The notes under the pieces were generated by a model. The model ran no database searches. It saw only the letters and a list, made by a program, of their open reading frames with translations, and had not been told where the DNA came from. This document shows, piece by piece, positions 1-6,254 of a stretch of DNA of 7,396 nt; position 1 is the stretch's first letter; each line of letters begins with the position of its first letter. Source of the DNA: a candidate division Zixibacteria bacterium 4484_93 (GTDB lineage: Bacteria > UBP14 > UBA6098 > 4484-93); assembly GCA_002085385.1 (NCBI GenBank), contig NATO01000118.1:1-7396 (forward strand), given 5' to 3'. The translations under genes and the position numbers were made by a program.

Positions 1-2
1 CT

Positions 3-104
3 CTACCTAAAATTATTAGTGAACTTTGCACAGTTCCTTATATAGAACAAATTATAATCAGTTTAGACCAGGCAAATAAGGAAGAATTTCTGTTGTCGAG
101 AAAT
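3..104 (+). CDS. Fragment resembling an internal part of a glycosyltransferase
   Basis: This frame is open from the window edge. It reads LPKIISELCTVPYIEQ, then IIISLDQANKEEFLLSRN, and continues without a stop into xseA-like sequence. The pattern, an amphipathic helix followed by 'YIEQIIISLD' and then 'ANKEEF', resembles the N-terminal region of bacterial glycosyltransferases related to glucosyl-3-phosphoglycerate synthase. In those proteins a beta strand 'hIxEhhIxLD' is followed by an acidic helix and an 'FFxxLP' segment. That assignment rests on remembered family sequences, not on a search. Both ends are missing: the window begins inside the gene, and the homology appears to stop around 100-110. 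It does not belong to XseA. It is either a genuine gene remnant or a foreign sequence joined by an assembly error. Confidence 0.35.
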
Positions 105-136
105 GGGTTGGATAGTCTGGACGAGTTGATCGTTAA

Positions 137-661
137 GTTCGCGCTCACGATTCGTTTCAACCCGTTGGACACGAGACAGACTTCTCAATATCCGATTTTG
201 TGGCAGATATGCGAGCACCTACACCATCCGCAGCAGCAGAGATTGCCGTTCCCGACATCCTCGAGCTTATGGAAAAACAGACCCGCCGCTTAAACCTTGC
301 AGGAACCCGCCTACTCACAGAAGTCTCATCCAACAGGGAAAAACTTCAAGCTGCTATCTCAAGCTATGGATTCCGCAGTCTCAAGGATAGAGTTATGTCA
401 GAATATCAGACACTCGACAGCCTCATAGAGGACGCTACAAGAGAGATAAATAATATCATTGAAAGCCGCTCATCGGCGCTCAGAAACCTCGAAAGCAAGC
501 TCTCTACCCTCTCACCACTCGAGATAATGAAAAGAGGATACTCCGTGGTCTACAAACAGAAAAAGGTTATCTCCGATTCTTCCTCGCTTGCCCAAGGAGA
601 CAAGGTAAGCCTCAGATTCTATAAGGGCAGAGCGGAGGGAGAAATAAAAGAAATAGAATAG
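137..661 (+). CDS. xseA: Exodeoxyribonuclease VII large subunit, C-terminal fragment, disrupted at its 5' end
   Basis: XseA is the catalytic subunit of exonuclease VII, a cytoplasmic enzyme that degrades single-stranded DNA together with XseB. From 164 the frame encodes VGHETDFSISDFVAD followed by MRAPTPSAAAE, the most conserved block of the family. A long charged helical stalk comes next, and then the conserved C-terminal element LSPLEIMKRGYSVV. A GTG at 200 could be taken as a start, but it lies inside the conserved block, so it is not the real one. Upstream the frame hits a stop at 134-136. Other frames carry XseA-like pieces: SLDEL near 114-128, and RFVST at 148-162, which joins VGHETD if one C of the run at 161-163 is removed. 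The N-terminal OB domain and most of the core are absent. No xseB follows; the next genes are on the opposite strand. The family call is firm, but whether the gene works is doubtful. Confidence 0.85.
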   Translation, partial: VRAHDSFQPVGHETDFSISDFVADMRAPTPSAAAEIAVPDILELMEKQTRRLNLAGTRLLTEVSSNREKLQAAISSYGFRSLKDRVMSEYQTLDSLIEDATREINNIIESRSSALRNLESKLSTLSPLEIMKRGYSVVYKQKKVISDSSSLAQGDKVSLRFYKGRAEGEIKEIE

Positions 662-838
662 CTATTTCTTCTCTTTGCTCTTTTTTCTCCTCTCCACATA
701 CATCCTATATAGCATACCGAGGGCAATCAACATCACGATGGCAGCAGCAACGCCTCCTGTTAAAACAGGAAGTCCCAGCACAGAGGAAACCAGTATAAAT
801 ACCCCCAGAAGAAATAGAATTATAACCCAGAAAGTCAT
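662..838 (-). CDS. Small two-helix membrane protein (58 aa), paralogue of the 78-aa neighbour
   Basis: This is a very short gene read from ATG at 838 to TAG at 662. The product starts MTFWVIILFLLGVF and ends in a strongly basic tail, ERRKKSKEKK. Two hydrophobic segments are visible, at about residues 3-22 and 26-45, separated by a short Gly/Pro turn (LGLPVLTGG). The positive-inside rule predicts both ends in the cytoplasm. Its ATG overlaps the TGA of the 78-aa gene by four bases (ATGA), and a GGAGG RBS lies inside that gene, so translation is probably coupled. The two proteins align along nearly their whole shared length: M..W.II.F.LG.F.L near the N-terminus, LG.LYR..V after helix 2, then a KK-rich tail. 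This indicates a tandem duplication. I do not recognise the family. It is the last gene of the operon, and its stop abuts the xseA stop. Confidence 0.8.
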   Translation of the reverse strand: MTFWVIILFLLGVFILVSSVLGLPVLTGGVAAAIVMLIALGMLYRMYVERRKKSKEKK

Positions 839-1071
839 TCCTTTTCCTCCTTCTCTTGTTGCACTTCCTTCTCGAGCTCCTTAAGCCGCCGCTGGTATGC
901 CTCCTTTTCACCTTTTTTTACCTTTACCTCAATACGGTAAAGCACTCCAAGAGAGACTAGCATAATCCCTATTCCGCACGCCTGAAAGATAACTGGCTCA
1001 GGCTCAGGTAAAAAAGAGTTTATAAGGGTGAAGAGCCCGAGGATGAAAATAATGATACTCCAGATGACCAT
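835..1071 (-). CDS. Small two-helix membrane protein (78 aa) with charged helical tail
   Basis: Residues about 2-20 and 27-45 are hydrophobic and should form a membrane hairpin joined by an acidic/proline turn, LPEPEPV. After the LYRIEV motif comes a tail of about 30 residues made almost entirely of Lys, Glu, Arg and Gln (YQRRLKELEKEVQQEKEEKE), which should form a cytoplasmic charged helix or coiled coil. The start is well supported by AGGAGGAG five bases upstream of the ATG. It lies 30 bases after the flavoprotein gene on the same strand and overlaps the 58-aa paralogue by four bases, so all are likely one transcript. No catalytic or metal-binding residues are visible, and there is no cysteine ladder or quinone-type histidine. 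It may be a membrane anchor or regulator for the upstream dehydrogenase, or simply a co-transcribed housekeeping membrane protein. Its function is unknown. Confidence 0.8.
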   Translation of the reverse strand: MVIWSIIIFILGLFTLINSFLPEPEPVIFQACGIGIMLVSLGVLYRIEVKVKKGEKEAYQRRLKELEKEVQQEKEEKE

Positions 1072-1101
1072 CTTCTCCTCCTGATTATTTAGAATTAAAA
1101 C

Positions 1102-2229
1102 TTATCCTACCACAGATGGTTCTACTATCAGCTCCCCCTTCTCAAATCTATCGAGAGAAAGATAAGAGATATCTATATCCGGTTTTATGCCCAGGATTAG
1201 CTTGGCCATAATCTCCGCTGTCTTCGGTGCTATCATAAATCCATGCCCTGAGAACCCAACCGCAACAAAAAATCCCGGCGATACCTCACCAAGTATCGGC
1301 TGACTATCCGGGGTCTTATTATACAATCCTGCCCATTGCCTCACAATGGAAAGCTCACCGAATACAGGCAGTATCGATGTAACCTCGTATGTAATATGTT
1401 CCAGAAACTGCCAGCTGGAGTTTGTATTGTAACTCGGTTCCTCATTTTCAGCTATCCCGAGGACAAAGCTCCCCTGAGGAACCTGCTGTGCGTAAATCCC
1501 CGATGTGAATGAGATAACCATACAGTCAAACATACGAGGAACAGGAGCGGTAACAAGAATCTGATGACGCTCCGAGTATGTCGGAATATCGACACCGACC
1601 ATAGCGGCAACCGGCTTAGAATACCCTCCTGCCGCATTCACAAGACAACCTACCTCAAAATTTCCTCTGCTTGTTGTCAATTTGAATACACCATTCGACC
1701 TCTCGACACCGCTAACCTCCGTGAACTTCATAACTTTCACCCCAAGACGCTCTGCAGCTTTGGCATAAGCATAGTTGGTCAAAAGCGGATTGGCATGTCC
1801 ATCCGTAGGACAGAATGTGGCAGCGATAAAACTCTCTGGATTGAGGTAAGGAACTATCTCAAGAGCCTCTTCAACAGTTATAATCCTCGAAGGTATGCCG
1901 AGCGAGTTCTGAAGAGAGACATTCTTTTCAAACTGCTCAATCTGTTTCTCCGTGTGAGCAAGAACAAGGTATCCTCCCTGCCTGAACTCGATGTCCACTC
2001 CCAGCTCGGATGATAACTGCTCAAATATCTTAACACTCCCTCTGGCGAGGCGGCAGTTCATCTCGAGACCCCATTGCTGCCGGACACCAGCTCCGCACCG
2101 ACCGGTGGAACCTGCCCCTGGATATTGCCTCTCAAATACGACGACATTCTTCTGTCCAAACTTTGCCAGATTATAGGCTATCGCACAGCCAATTACTCCA
2201 CCGCCTATCACGCCAACATCAAAGCTCAC
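1102..2229 (-). CDS. FAD-dependent oxidoreductase, DAO family (sarcosine oxidase beta / proline-hydroxyproline dehydrogenase type)
   Basis: Enzymes of this family oxidise secondary amines or D-amino acids (sarcosine, glycine, proline, D-hydroxyproline) with FAD. The N-terminus carries the Rossmann dinucleotide site GGGVIG at residues 9-14, and strand 2 ends with E33, which should bind the FAD ribose. STGRCGAGVRQQW (residues 41-53) is typical of the multi-subunit SoxB/hydroxyproline dehydrogenase branch. The C-terminus has GLYNKTPDSQPILG (301-314) and GFSGHGFMIAPKTAE (325-339), the conserved FAD-closing region. G301 sits where monomeric sarcosine oxidase has its flavin-linking Cys, so FAD is probably not bound through that residue. 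The 375-aa length is normal and the gene looks intact. Translation starts at GTG 2229, overlapping the TGA of the Fe-S gene by four bases, with GGGGAG upstream. The Fe-S partner favours a dehydrogenase feeding an electron carrier over an H2O2-producing oxidase. The substrate cannot be read from the sequence. Confidence 0.9.
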   Translation of the reverse strand: MSFDVGVIGGGVIGCAIAYNLAKFGQKNVVVFERQYPGAGSTGRCGAGVRQQWGLEMNCRLARGSVKIFEQLSSELGVDIEFRQGGYLVLAHTEKQIEQFEKNVSLQNSLGIPSRIITVEEALEIVPYLNPESFIAATFCPTDGHANPLLTNYAYAKAAERLGVKVMKFTEVSGVERSNGVFKLTTSRGNFEVGCLVNAAGGYSKPVAAMVGVDIPTYSERHQILVTAPVPRMFDCMVISFTSGIYAQQVPQGSFVLGIAENEEPSYNTNSSWQFLEHITYEVTSILPVFGELSIVRQWAGLYNKTPDSQPILGEVSPGFFVAVGFSGHGFMIAPKTAEIMAKLILGIKPDIDISYLSLDRFEKGELIVEPSVVG

Positions 2230-2510
2230 TCCTCGCTCCCCTCGAGAATGCTCTTGAACTTCACCATAACAACAGGCGGTCTATCCTTTGGCGGGAGAAC
2301 ATCCGCCATTGGGAGAGACAACATCCGCGACAGCTCACGCCGTATAATAGGGACACAGCTCTTCCCCCGGCAGGGCCCCATCCCGACACGAAGTACCCGC
2401 TTCAGTTCCTCCGTTGTGGTAAGCCCCTCACGAATCTTCTCTCTTATCTCGCCAAGGGTTATGTCTTCACAGCGGCAAACGATGATGTCGTTGTCAGACC
2501 CCTTCATCAT
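2226..2510 (-). CDS. BFD-like [2Fe-2S]-binding small subunit of an amine dehydrogenase
   Basis: This 94-aa protein carries a single BFD-type (bacterioferritin-associated ferredoxin-like) [2Fe-2S] domain. The four ligands are clear: C12 and C14 in VCRCEDIT, and C47 and C52 in GMGPCRGKSC, which fits the CxC...CxxxxC pattern. The C-terminal RPPVVMVKF (about residues 77-85) matches the tail usually seen in free-standing (2Fe-2S) subunits of sarcosine oxidase, D-hydroxyproline dehydrogenase and dye-linked proline dehydrogenase complexes. There it relays electrons between the FAD subunits. It is the first gene of the operon and is coupled to the flavoprotein by a GTGA overlap. Two Met codons open the frame. 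GAGAGGA lies close to the first (2510) and at better spacing to the second (2507), so the start may be either. Family confidence is high; the partner alpha subunit is not present in the window. Confidence 0.9.
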   Translation of the reverse strand: MMKGSDNDIIVCRCEDITLGEIREKIREGLTTTEELKRVLRVGMGPCRGKSCVPIIRRELSRMLSLPMADVLPPKDRPPVVMVKFKSILEGSEE

Positions 2511-2530
2511 ATCCTCTCTAAATTTGCTAC

Positions 2531-2559
2531 AATTAAATAATTTTTACCTCATAAGTCAA
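2531..2559 (-). promoter_or_regulatory. Candidate sigma-70-like promoter for the Fe-S/FAD/membrane-protein operon
   Basis: In the 56-base divergent gap, the minus strand reads TTGACT (2559-2554), 17 bases of AT-rich spacer, then TTAATT (2536-2531). The -35 is good (five of six) but the -10 is weak (three of six). Transcription would begin near 2524, leaving a leader of about 14 bases that contains the GAGAGGA ribosome site. No equally good promoter was found for the divergent glycosyltransferase gene, which has only an AATAAT at 2536-2541 without a matching -35. The gap is AT-rich throughout, so a chance match is possible. Confidence 0.35.
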
Positions 2560-2566
2560 GAAAAAG

Positions 2567-2998
2567 ATGATACCCTATCACAATTTTATTCTGGAAAATC
2601 GTGACAGAACAATTATATTTATCAGTGTGAAAGAGAGATATAACCCTTACATTATAATCCTTATAGCAGCAGCGGTTCGTCTCGTCCAGATACTTCAGCT
2701 TCCCGCTTTCCCGCTGACATACTATCCCACTGTCGATGCCCTTTTCCATAAGCTCTGGGCAGAACAGATACTCCGTGGGAATTTTCTTGGGGATGGAGCG
2801 TTCTTCCGTGCACCGTTTTACCCATACTTCCTGGCAGCTATCTTCAAGATATTTGGCACAAACCTCCTCATTTCGAGGGTAATTCAGCATATAATCGGCA
2901 TCGGGGCTGTGCTCCTCACATATCGGCTTGCCGACCGTGCCTTCGGAAAACGAGCGGCATTCTGGGCAGGGATTATCGCCGCTGTCTATCCGACAAAA
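2567..2998 (+). pseudogene. N-terminal part of a GT-C (ArnT/PMT-like) membrane glycosyltransferase, frame lost near 2995
   Basis: GT-C enzymes transfer sugars from polyprenyl-phosphate donors on the outer face of the cytoplasmic membrane. From ATG 2567 the product has a first membrane helix at about residues 25-45, followed by a periplasmic loop with PTVDALFH, where D57 is the probable catalytic acid. The motif FFRAPFYPYFLAAIF (79-93) is typical of bacterial glycosyltransferases fused to TPRs. Membrane segments near 85-97 and 105-120, and AAFWAGIIAAVYP (130-142), follow. Homology stops abruptly at YPT (residue 143, about 2995). The same frame stays open to 3304, but its translation there (for example KGFLTRVSSKRHNPWS) is not membrane-like and is an out-of-frame reading. 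The RBS before 2567 is poor. A GTG at 2627 is an alternative start but has no better RBS. This piece and the downstream reading frame are two halves of one gene. Confidence 0.75.
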
Positions 2999-4811
2999 GG
3001 ATTCCTTACCAGGGTATCTTCTAAGCGGCATAATCCTTGGAGCGTCAGCTCTCACGCGTCCGAATATACTACTTTTCTCACCATTTATACTGCTCTGGTT
3101 CCTGCTTGCAAGAAAGGGCGAGTTCAAGAAAAATATCCTTCGGATAATTCCTGTGGCTCTCGGTGCGATACTCATTATCTCCCCCGTGACACTGCGCAAC
3201 TACATAAAGAGTGGGGATTTCGTCCTTATCGCAACCCAAGGTGGAGTAAATTTTTACATCGGCAACAACCCGCTATCCGATGGTGCAACAGCTTCCATCC
3301 CTGAATTTGGAGAGCGCTGGGAATACAGAGATTGCATAGCACTCGCAGAAGAAAGCACAGGAAGGAAACTTTCTCCGAGCGAGGTATCAGAATTCTTCTA
3401 TAAAAAAGGATTGGGGTTCATCGCCAACAATCCAAAAGAAGCGGCACTACTTTTCCTGAGAAAAATCTATCTCTGGCTCAACCGATACGAGGTCTCAAAC
3501 AACCAGAATATCTATTTCCATAGAAGATATTTCTACATCTTGTATCTCCTCCCATTTGCATTCTCAATAGTTGGAACATTTGGGCTCTTCGGGATGTTCT
3601 GTGGAGCAAGAAAAAACAGCACAACCTCTCTCTTAACAATATATTTTATTATCTATTCTGTTTCTGTCATACTCTTTTTTATTACTGCACGCTTCAGGTT
3701 GCCTATTCTTCCCGTTCTCATTATATTTACTCCATTCGGGCTAACCAGAATTTTAAGCGATATAAAGAACAGACGGATATCCCGCATAATTCTATTCGTT
3801 ATCATCGCCTTCATCGTCAATTCAAATCTGACCGGAATGAGAGGGAAGGATTTTTCCAGTTCACACTTCTCACTGGGGAATGTATATCTCAAGAAGGGAG
3901 AGCCGGATAGTGCAAGGGCAGAGTTCGAAACAGCACTTAAACTGAACCCAAACACACCTGGAGCGAACCTGAACCTGGGTGTTATCTGCTTTCACGAGGG
4001 AAAGAGAGAGAATGCTAAACAATATTTTCTCAAGGAAACAGAGGTTGCTCCGAAAGACCCCAAGGCATACTCGAACCTGTGCCTCCTGTATCGTCTTGAG
4101 GGAAAGCTGCAGGAAGCGAAAAGGTTTTGCAAAGAATCTATTCGGCTTCGCCCCGCCTTCTGGGAGGGATACTACAACCTCGCAAAATGCTATATACAGG
4201 CAGGAAACTACCAGAAAGCAGATTCCACTGTATCGGAGGCGATTTCTCGTTTCAGAAATAACAGACGCTTCTTCTATCTCGCTGGTGTCATCGCAGAGGG
4301 AAAGGGAGAACTAAAGAGAGCACACAAGCATTATCTCACCTGCGCAACACTGCCAAGGCAGGGAGTTGAAGCGGAGTATAATCTCGGCACAATATTCGAG
4401 GAGAAGGTAGGTGGCGCCCTCTCGGATAACGACATAATAGGCATCTGCTACTTTAACCTCGGCACGCTTCTCGGGAAACAGGGGCAACTCGACTCGGCCG
4501 CAATCGCTCTGGCAAGCGCCCTCTCCTGGAAGCCCGATTTATACTCCTGCTTCTTCCAGCTGGCGGTGGTCTACGACGCTATGGGAAACTATCCCACCGC
4601 ACTTAAAATGTATGACCTATTCGAGAAATACGAAGGAGCAAATGCAGAGCTCTTCCTCAACCGGGGGCTCATCTATGCCAAGATGGGTGAATTCACACGG
4701 GCAGAAAAAGAACTTCTGGAGGCAAAAAGGAGAAATTTACCCGAAGCAGACAGGTATCTTGAGATTATATCTCGTTTGAAATCAGGAAATAAAACAAAAT
4801 CTATAAACTAA
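2994..4811 (+). CDS. C-terminal part of the same glycosyltransferase: membrane core plus TPR array
   Basis: The frame used here is open from 2928, where an ATG gives a formal 627-aa protein. Its first 22 or so residues are an out-of-frame reading of the upstream gene, so real coding resumes around 2994-3010 at DSLPGYLLSGIILGAS. ALTRPNILLFSPFILLW is a classic GT-C helix with the TRP motif. It is followed by a further helix and the conserved stretch FVLIATQGGVNFYIGNNP (formal residues about 98-115). Next come a soluble loop, WLNRYEVSNNQ, and at least three hydrophobic helices up to about residue 300. The remainder is soluble TPRs, probably outside the membrane. Together with the upstream part the protein would be about 745 aa. 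The family normally has a helix and loop (roughly 35-50 residues, from memory of homologues) between the YP motif and SGIILG, and this is absent here. The likely role is glycan or lipid sugar transfer at the envelope. The substrate is unknown. Confidence 0.8.
   Translation, partial: QKDSLPGYLLSGIILGASALTRPNILLFSPFILLWFLLARKGEFKKNILRIIPVALGAILIISPVTLRNYIKSGDFVLIATQGGVNFYIGNNPLSDGATASIPEFGERWEYRDCIALAEESTGRKLSPSEVSEFFYKKGLGFIANNPKEAALLFLRKIYLWLNRYEVSNNQNIYFHRRYFYILYLLPFAFSIVGTFGLFGMFCGARKNSTTSLLTIYFIIYSVSVILFFITARFRLPILPVLIIFTPFGLTRILSDIKNRRISRIILFVIIAFIVNSNLTGMRGKDFSSSHFSLGNVYLKKGEPDSARAEFETALKLNPNTPGANLNLGVICFHEGKRENAKQYFLKETEVAPKDPKAYSNLCLLYRLEGKLQEAKRFCKESIRLRPAFWEGYYNLAKCYIQAGNYQKADSTVSEAISRFRNNRRFFYLAGVIAEGKGELKRAHKHYLTCATLPRQGVEAEYNLGTIFEEKVGGALSDNDIIGICYFNLGTLLGKQGQLDSAAIALASALSWKPDLYSCFFQLAVVYDAMGNYPTALKMYDLFEKYEGANAELFLNRGLIYAKMGEFTRAEKELLEAKRRNLPEADRYLEIISRLKSGNKTKSIN
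3858..4785 (+). repeat. About eight to nine tetratricopeptide (TPR) units in the glycosyltransferase C-terminus
   Basis: The 34-residue units are readable by eye. SSHFSLGNVYLKKGEPDSA starts the first, and later units open with ANLNLGVICFHEGK, AYSNLCLLYRLEGK, GYYNLAKCYIQAGN, CYFNLGTLLGKQGQ, CFFQLAVVYDAMGN and LFLNRGLIYAKMGE. The consensus W/L-LG-Y-G-A-A-P positions are kept in most. The unit near 4371-4442 (YNLGTIFEEKVGGALSDND) lacks its second helix and looks truncated or diverged. TPRs are protein-protein interaction scaffolds and say nothing about the sugar substrate. The frame is intact through the whole array. Confidence 0.88.
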
Positions 4812-4876
4812 TATATTAGATGATGAAAGCTAACTCTATGCAATAGAAGAATTACAGCTTTAAGTCAACACATACG

Positions 4877-6145
4877 CTATTTCAGATACACAACCCGTTT
4901 GGTAAGCGACTTATCACCAATCTTCGAATGGATGAGATAAACACCGGAACCGATTGGTTTATCGGGTGTCCACTGGTGCAATCCGCTTTTATCCGCTGGG
5001 ACAACGGCTATCTTTTCACCTTTGATATTGTATATCTCGATTGTCGAGCCAGCCGGTGCATCTATCTTCACTGAAGAATTGAACGGGTTGGGATAGACAG
5101 ATAACACAAGTGACGATGGCAAAAAGGTGCAACCACTTATTCCCGATGTTTCACAGGCAAGAATAACGACACCAGGCGAGAGACCAATATCATAGTAACC
5201 TAAGAAAATCGTGTCATTACGAACAGCCACAGCACTCGCTCCTTCCCATTCGGGTAGGACACACTCGCCGATAACAAGAGGAGTAAGAGGGTCAGTAAGG
5301 TCAACAACAAAGAGGTCAGCTACCGAGTCGCCATACCAGTTACTGTGTGCAACATACGCTGTGTCGTTGAGAATCGTGCACCAATCACCACCAGGGGGAG
5401 AGTATGGAAGCCCTGGGACCACGGAGAGCAAAACAGGCGTTGCAGGATTTGCAATGTTCAGTATCCCCTCTCCGAGAAAAAGTAGGGTGTCATTAATGGT
5501 ATGGACACCCCACACAGGGATGGTGTCGGATTCCCATGTCGAGACCAGAACCGGTGCGGTAGGCACAGCCACATTGAACAGTTGAAGCCGAACACCTCTC
5601 ACCAAATTCTCCTCGACAACGAGAATATCACCAGCCTTCGCCACATCATAAACAACGCCAGAGGAGGGAGTCTCAGATAAAATAACAGGTGCAGCCATAT
5701 CAGAGAAGTCAACAATTGCCCAGAATTCCCAACCCCCCAATGCCACAGTATCGCCCCAGTTTGTCGCAGAGTACACACCCCAGGTGAGCCGAAGCGTGTC
5801 AATTAACACCGGAGTCCGCGGGTCGGAAATATCGAAACGGGAAAGCAGATGGTCAGCAAGAAGGAGGGTATCGCCCAGAAGAAAAAGGTCTGACGCATAA
5901 CAGCAGCCGGGCTCGTAGTAGTCCGGACCAGCACTAACCAATAACGGAGCGGTAGGCTCTGCGATATTCACTATCAGGAAACCACCTGCACCATCCGAGA
6001 TATACATAATTGTATCATCCAGTTCAATAGCTGTGACGGAGTCCCCCGGCATGAACACACCCACCAAGCGAAACTCAAGCTCAGCAAATACACAGGAAAC
6101 CAGAACAAACAAAAAGAACAAAATAAGAATTATCCTTTCCGTCAT
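4877..6145 (-). CDS. Secreted LVIVD-type beta-propeller protein with T9SS-like C-terminal sorting domain
   Basis: Residues 1-21 are a signal peptide: basic start, hydrophobic FFLFVLVSCVFA, then a likely cut before E22. LVSC (15-18) also fits a lipobox, so lipidation on C18 is a second possibility. The body repeats a blade motif of about 40 residues: 'GDTLLLAD...LSRFDISDPRTPVLI', 'GDILVVEEN...LQLFNVAVPTAPVLV', 'DLFVVDLTDPLTPLVI'. This is the LVIVD pattern (V-I-D-h-s-d-P-x-x-P), predicting a seven-bladed or similar propeller. The last 80 residues start with a YPNPFNSS motif (PNPFN at 352) and end GVYLIHSKIGDKSLTKRVVYLK in two short strands. These are hallmarks of the Por/type IX type A sorting domain, also similar to FlgD-type Ig folds. 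AAGGAGGGG four bases before ATG 6145 sets the start. It is a single-gene unit, convergent with the TPR gene. Such proteins are usually surface-exposed or released; the ligand or enzymatic role is unknown. Confidence 0.88.
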   Translation of the reverse strand: MTERIILILFFLFVLVSCVFAELEFRLVGVFMPGDSVTAIELDDTIMYISDGAGGFLIVNIAEPTAPLLVSAGPDYYEPGCCYASDLFLLGDTLLLADHLLSRFDISDPRTPVLIDTLRLTWGVYSATNWGDTVALGGWEFWAIVDFSDMAAPVILSETPSSGVVYDVAKAGDILVVEENLVRGVRLQLFNVAVPTAPVLVSTWESDTIPVWGVHTINDTLLFLGEGILNIANPATPVLLSVVPGLPYSPPGGDWCTILNDTAYVAHSNWYGDSVADLFVVDLTDPLTPLVIGECVLPEWEGASAVAVRNDTIFLGYYDIGLSPGVVILACETSGISGCTFLPSSLVLSVYPNPFNSSVKIDAPAGSTIEIYNIKGEKIAVVPADKSGLHQWTPDKPIGSGVYLIHSKIGDKSLTKRVVYLK

Positions 6146-6169
6146 TACCCCTCCTTATCATTTATATTG

Positions 6170-6199
6170 ATAATTTACAAATTATCGCCAGTTTGTCAA
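6170..6199 (-). promoter_or_regulatory. Promoter of the propeller-protein gene
   Basis: On the minus strand a perfect TTGACA (6199-6194) is followed, 18 bases on, by AATTAT (6175-6170, four of six to TATAAT). An overlapping TAAATT at 16-base spacing is an alternative -10. It lies just after the terminator of the upstream operon and about 25 bases before the RBS AAGGAGGGG, exactly where an independent promoter is needed. Confidence 0.5.
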
Positions 6200-6201
6200 A
6201 T

Positions 6202-6232
6202 AAAAAAGGGGCGACAGGAAGCCACCCCTTTT
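6202..6232 (-). terminator. Rho-independent terminator closing the Spy/CpxP-like operon
   Basis: On the minus strand AAAAGGGG (6232-6225) pairs with CCCCTTTT (6211-6204). The stem extends through a T-G wobble and GGC/GTC to about 12 pairs around the loop TTCCT, and a run of six T (6207-6202) follows. It begins 22 bases after the TAG of the 167-aa gene. The A run on the other side means it could also act on plus-strand transcripts, but no plus-strand gene ends here. Confidence 0.85.
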
Positions 6233-6254
6233 GTCATCGGAGAAAAGAAGAGAA

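Noticed and set aside
705..911. A 68-codon minus-strand frame overlapping the small membrane proteins
   Set aside because: It is an arginine/cysteine-rich out-of-frame reading. The genuine gene is the 58-aa frame at 662-838, which has an RBS, two helices and a paralogue next door.
1564..2604. Several overlapping plus-strand frames opposite the flavoprotein and Fe-S genes
   Set aside because: The minus strand has intact, motif-bearing proteins. The plus-strand products show no domains and lack RBSs.
2549..3199. A minus-strand open frame (216 codons) opposite the glycosyltransferase
   Set aside because: The plus strand carries clear GT-C motifs in this range. The minus-strand product has no recognisable motif and would end inside the divergent promoter gap.
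4827..4862. AAAGCT...AGCTTT inverted repeat between the convergent TPR and propeller genes, as a terminator
   Set aside because: Only six pairs with a loop of over 20 bases and no T run. Too weak to call.
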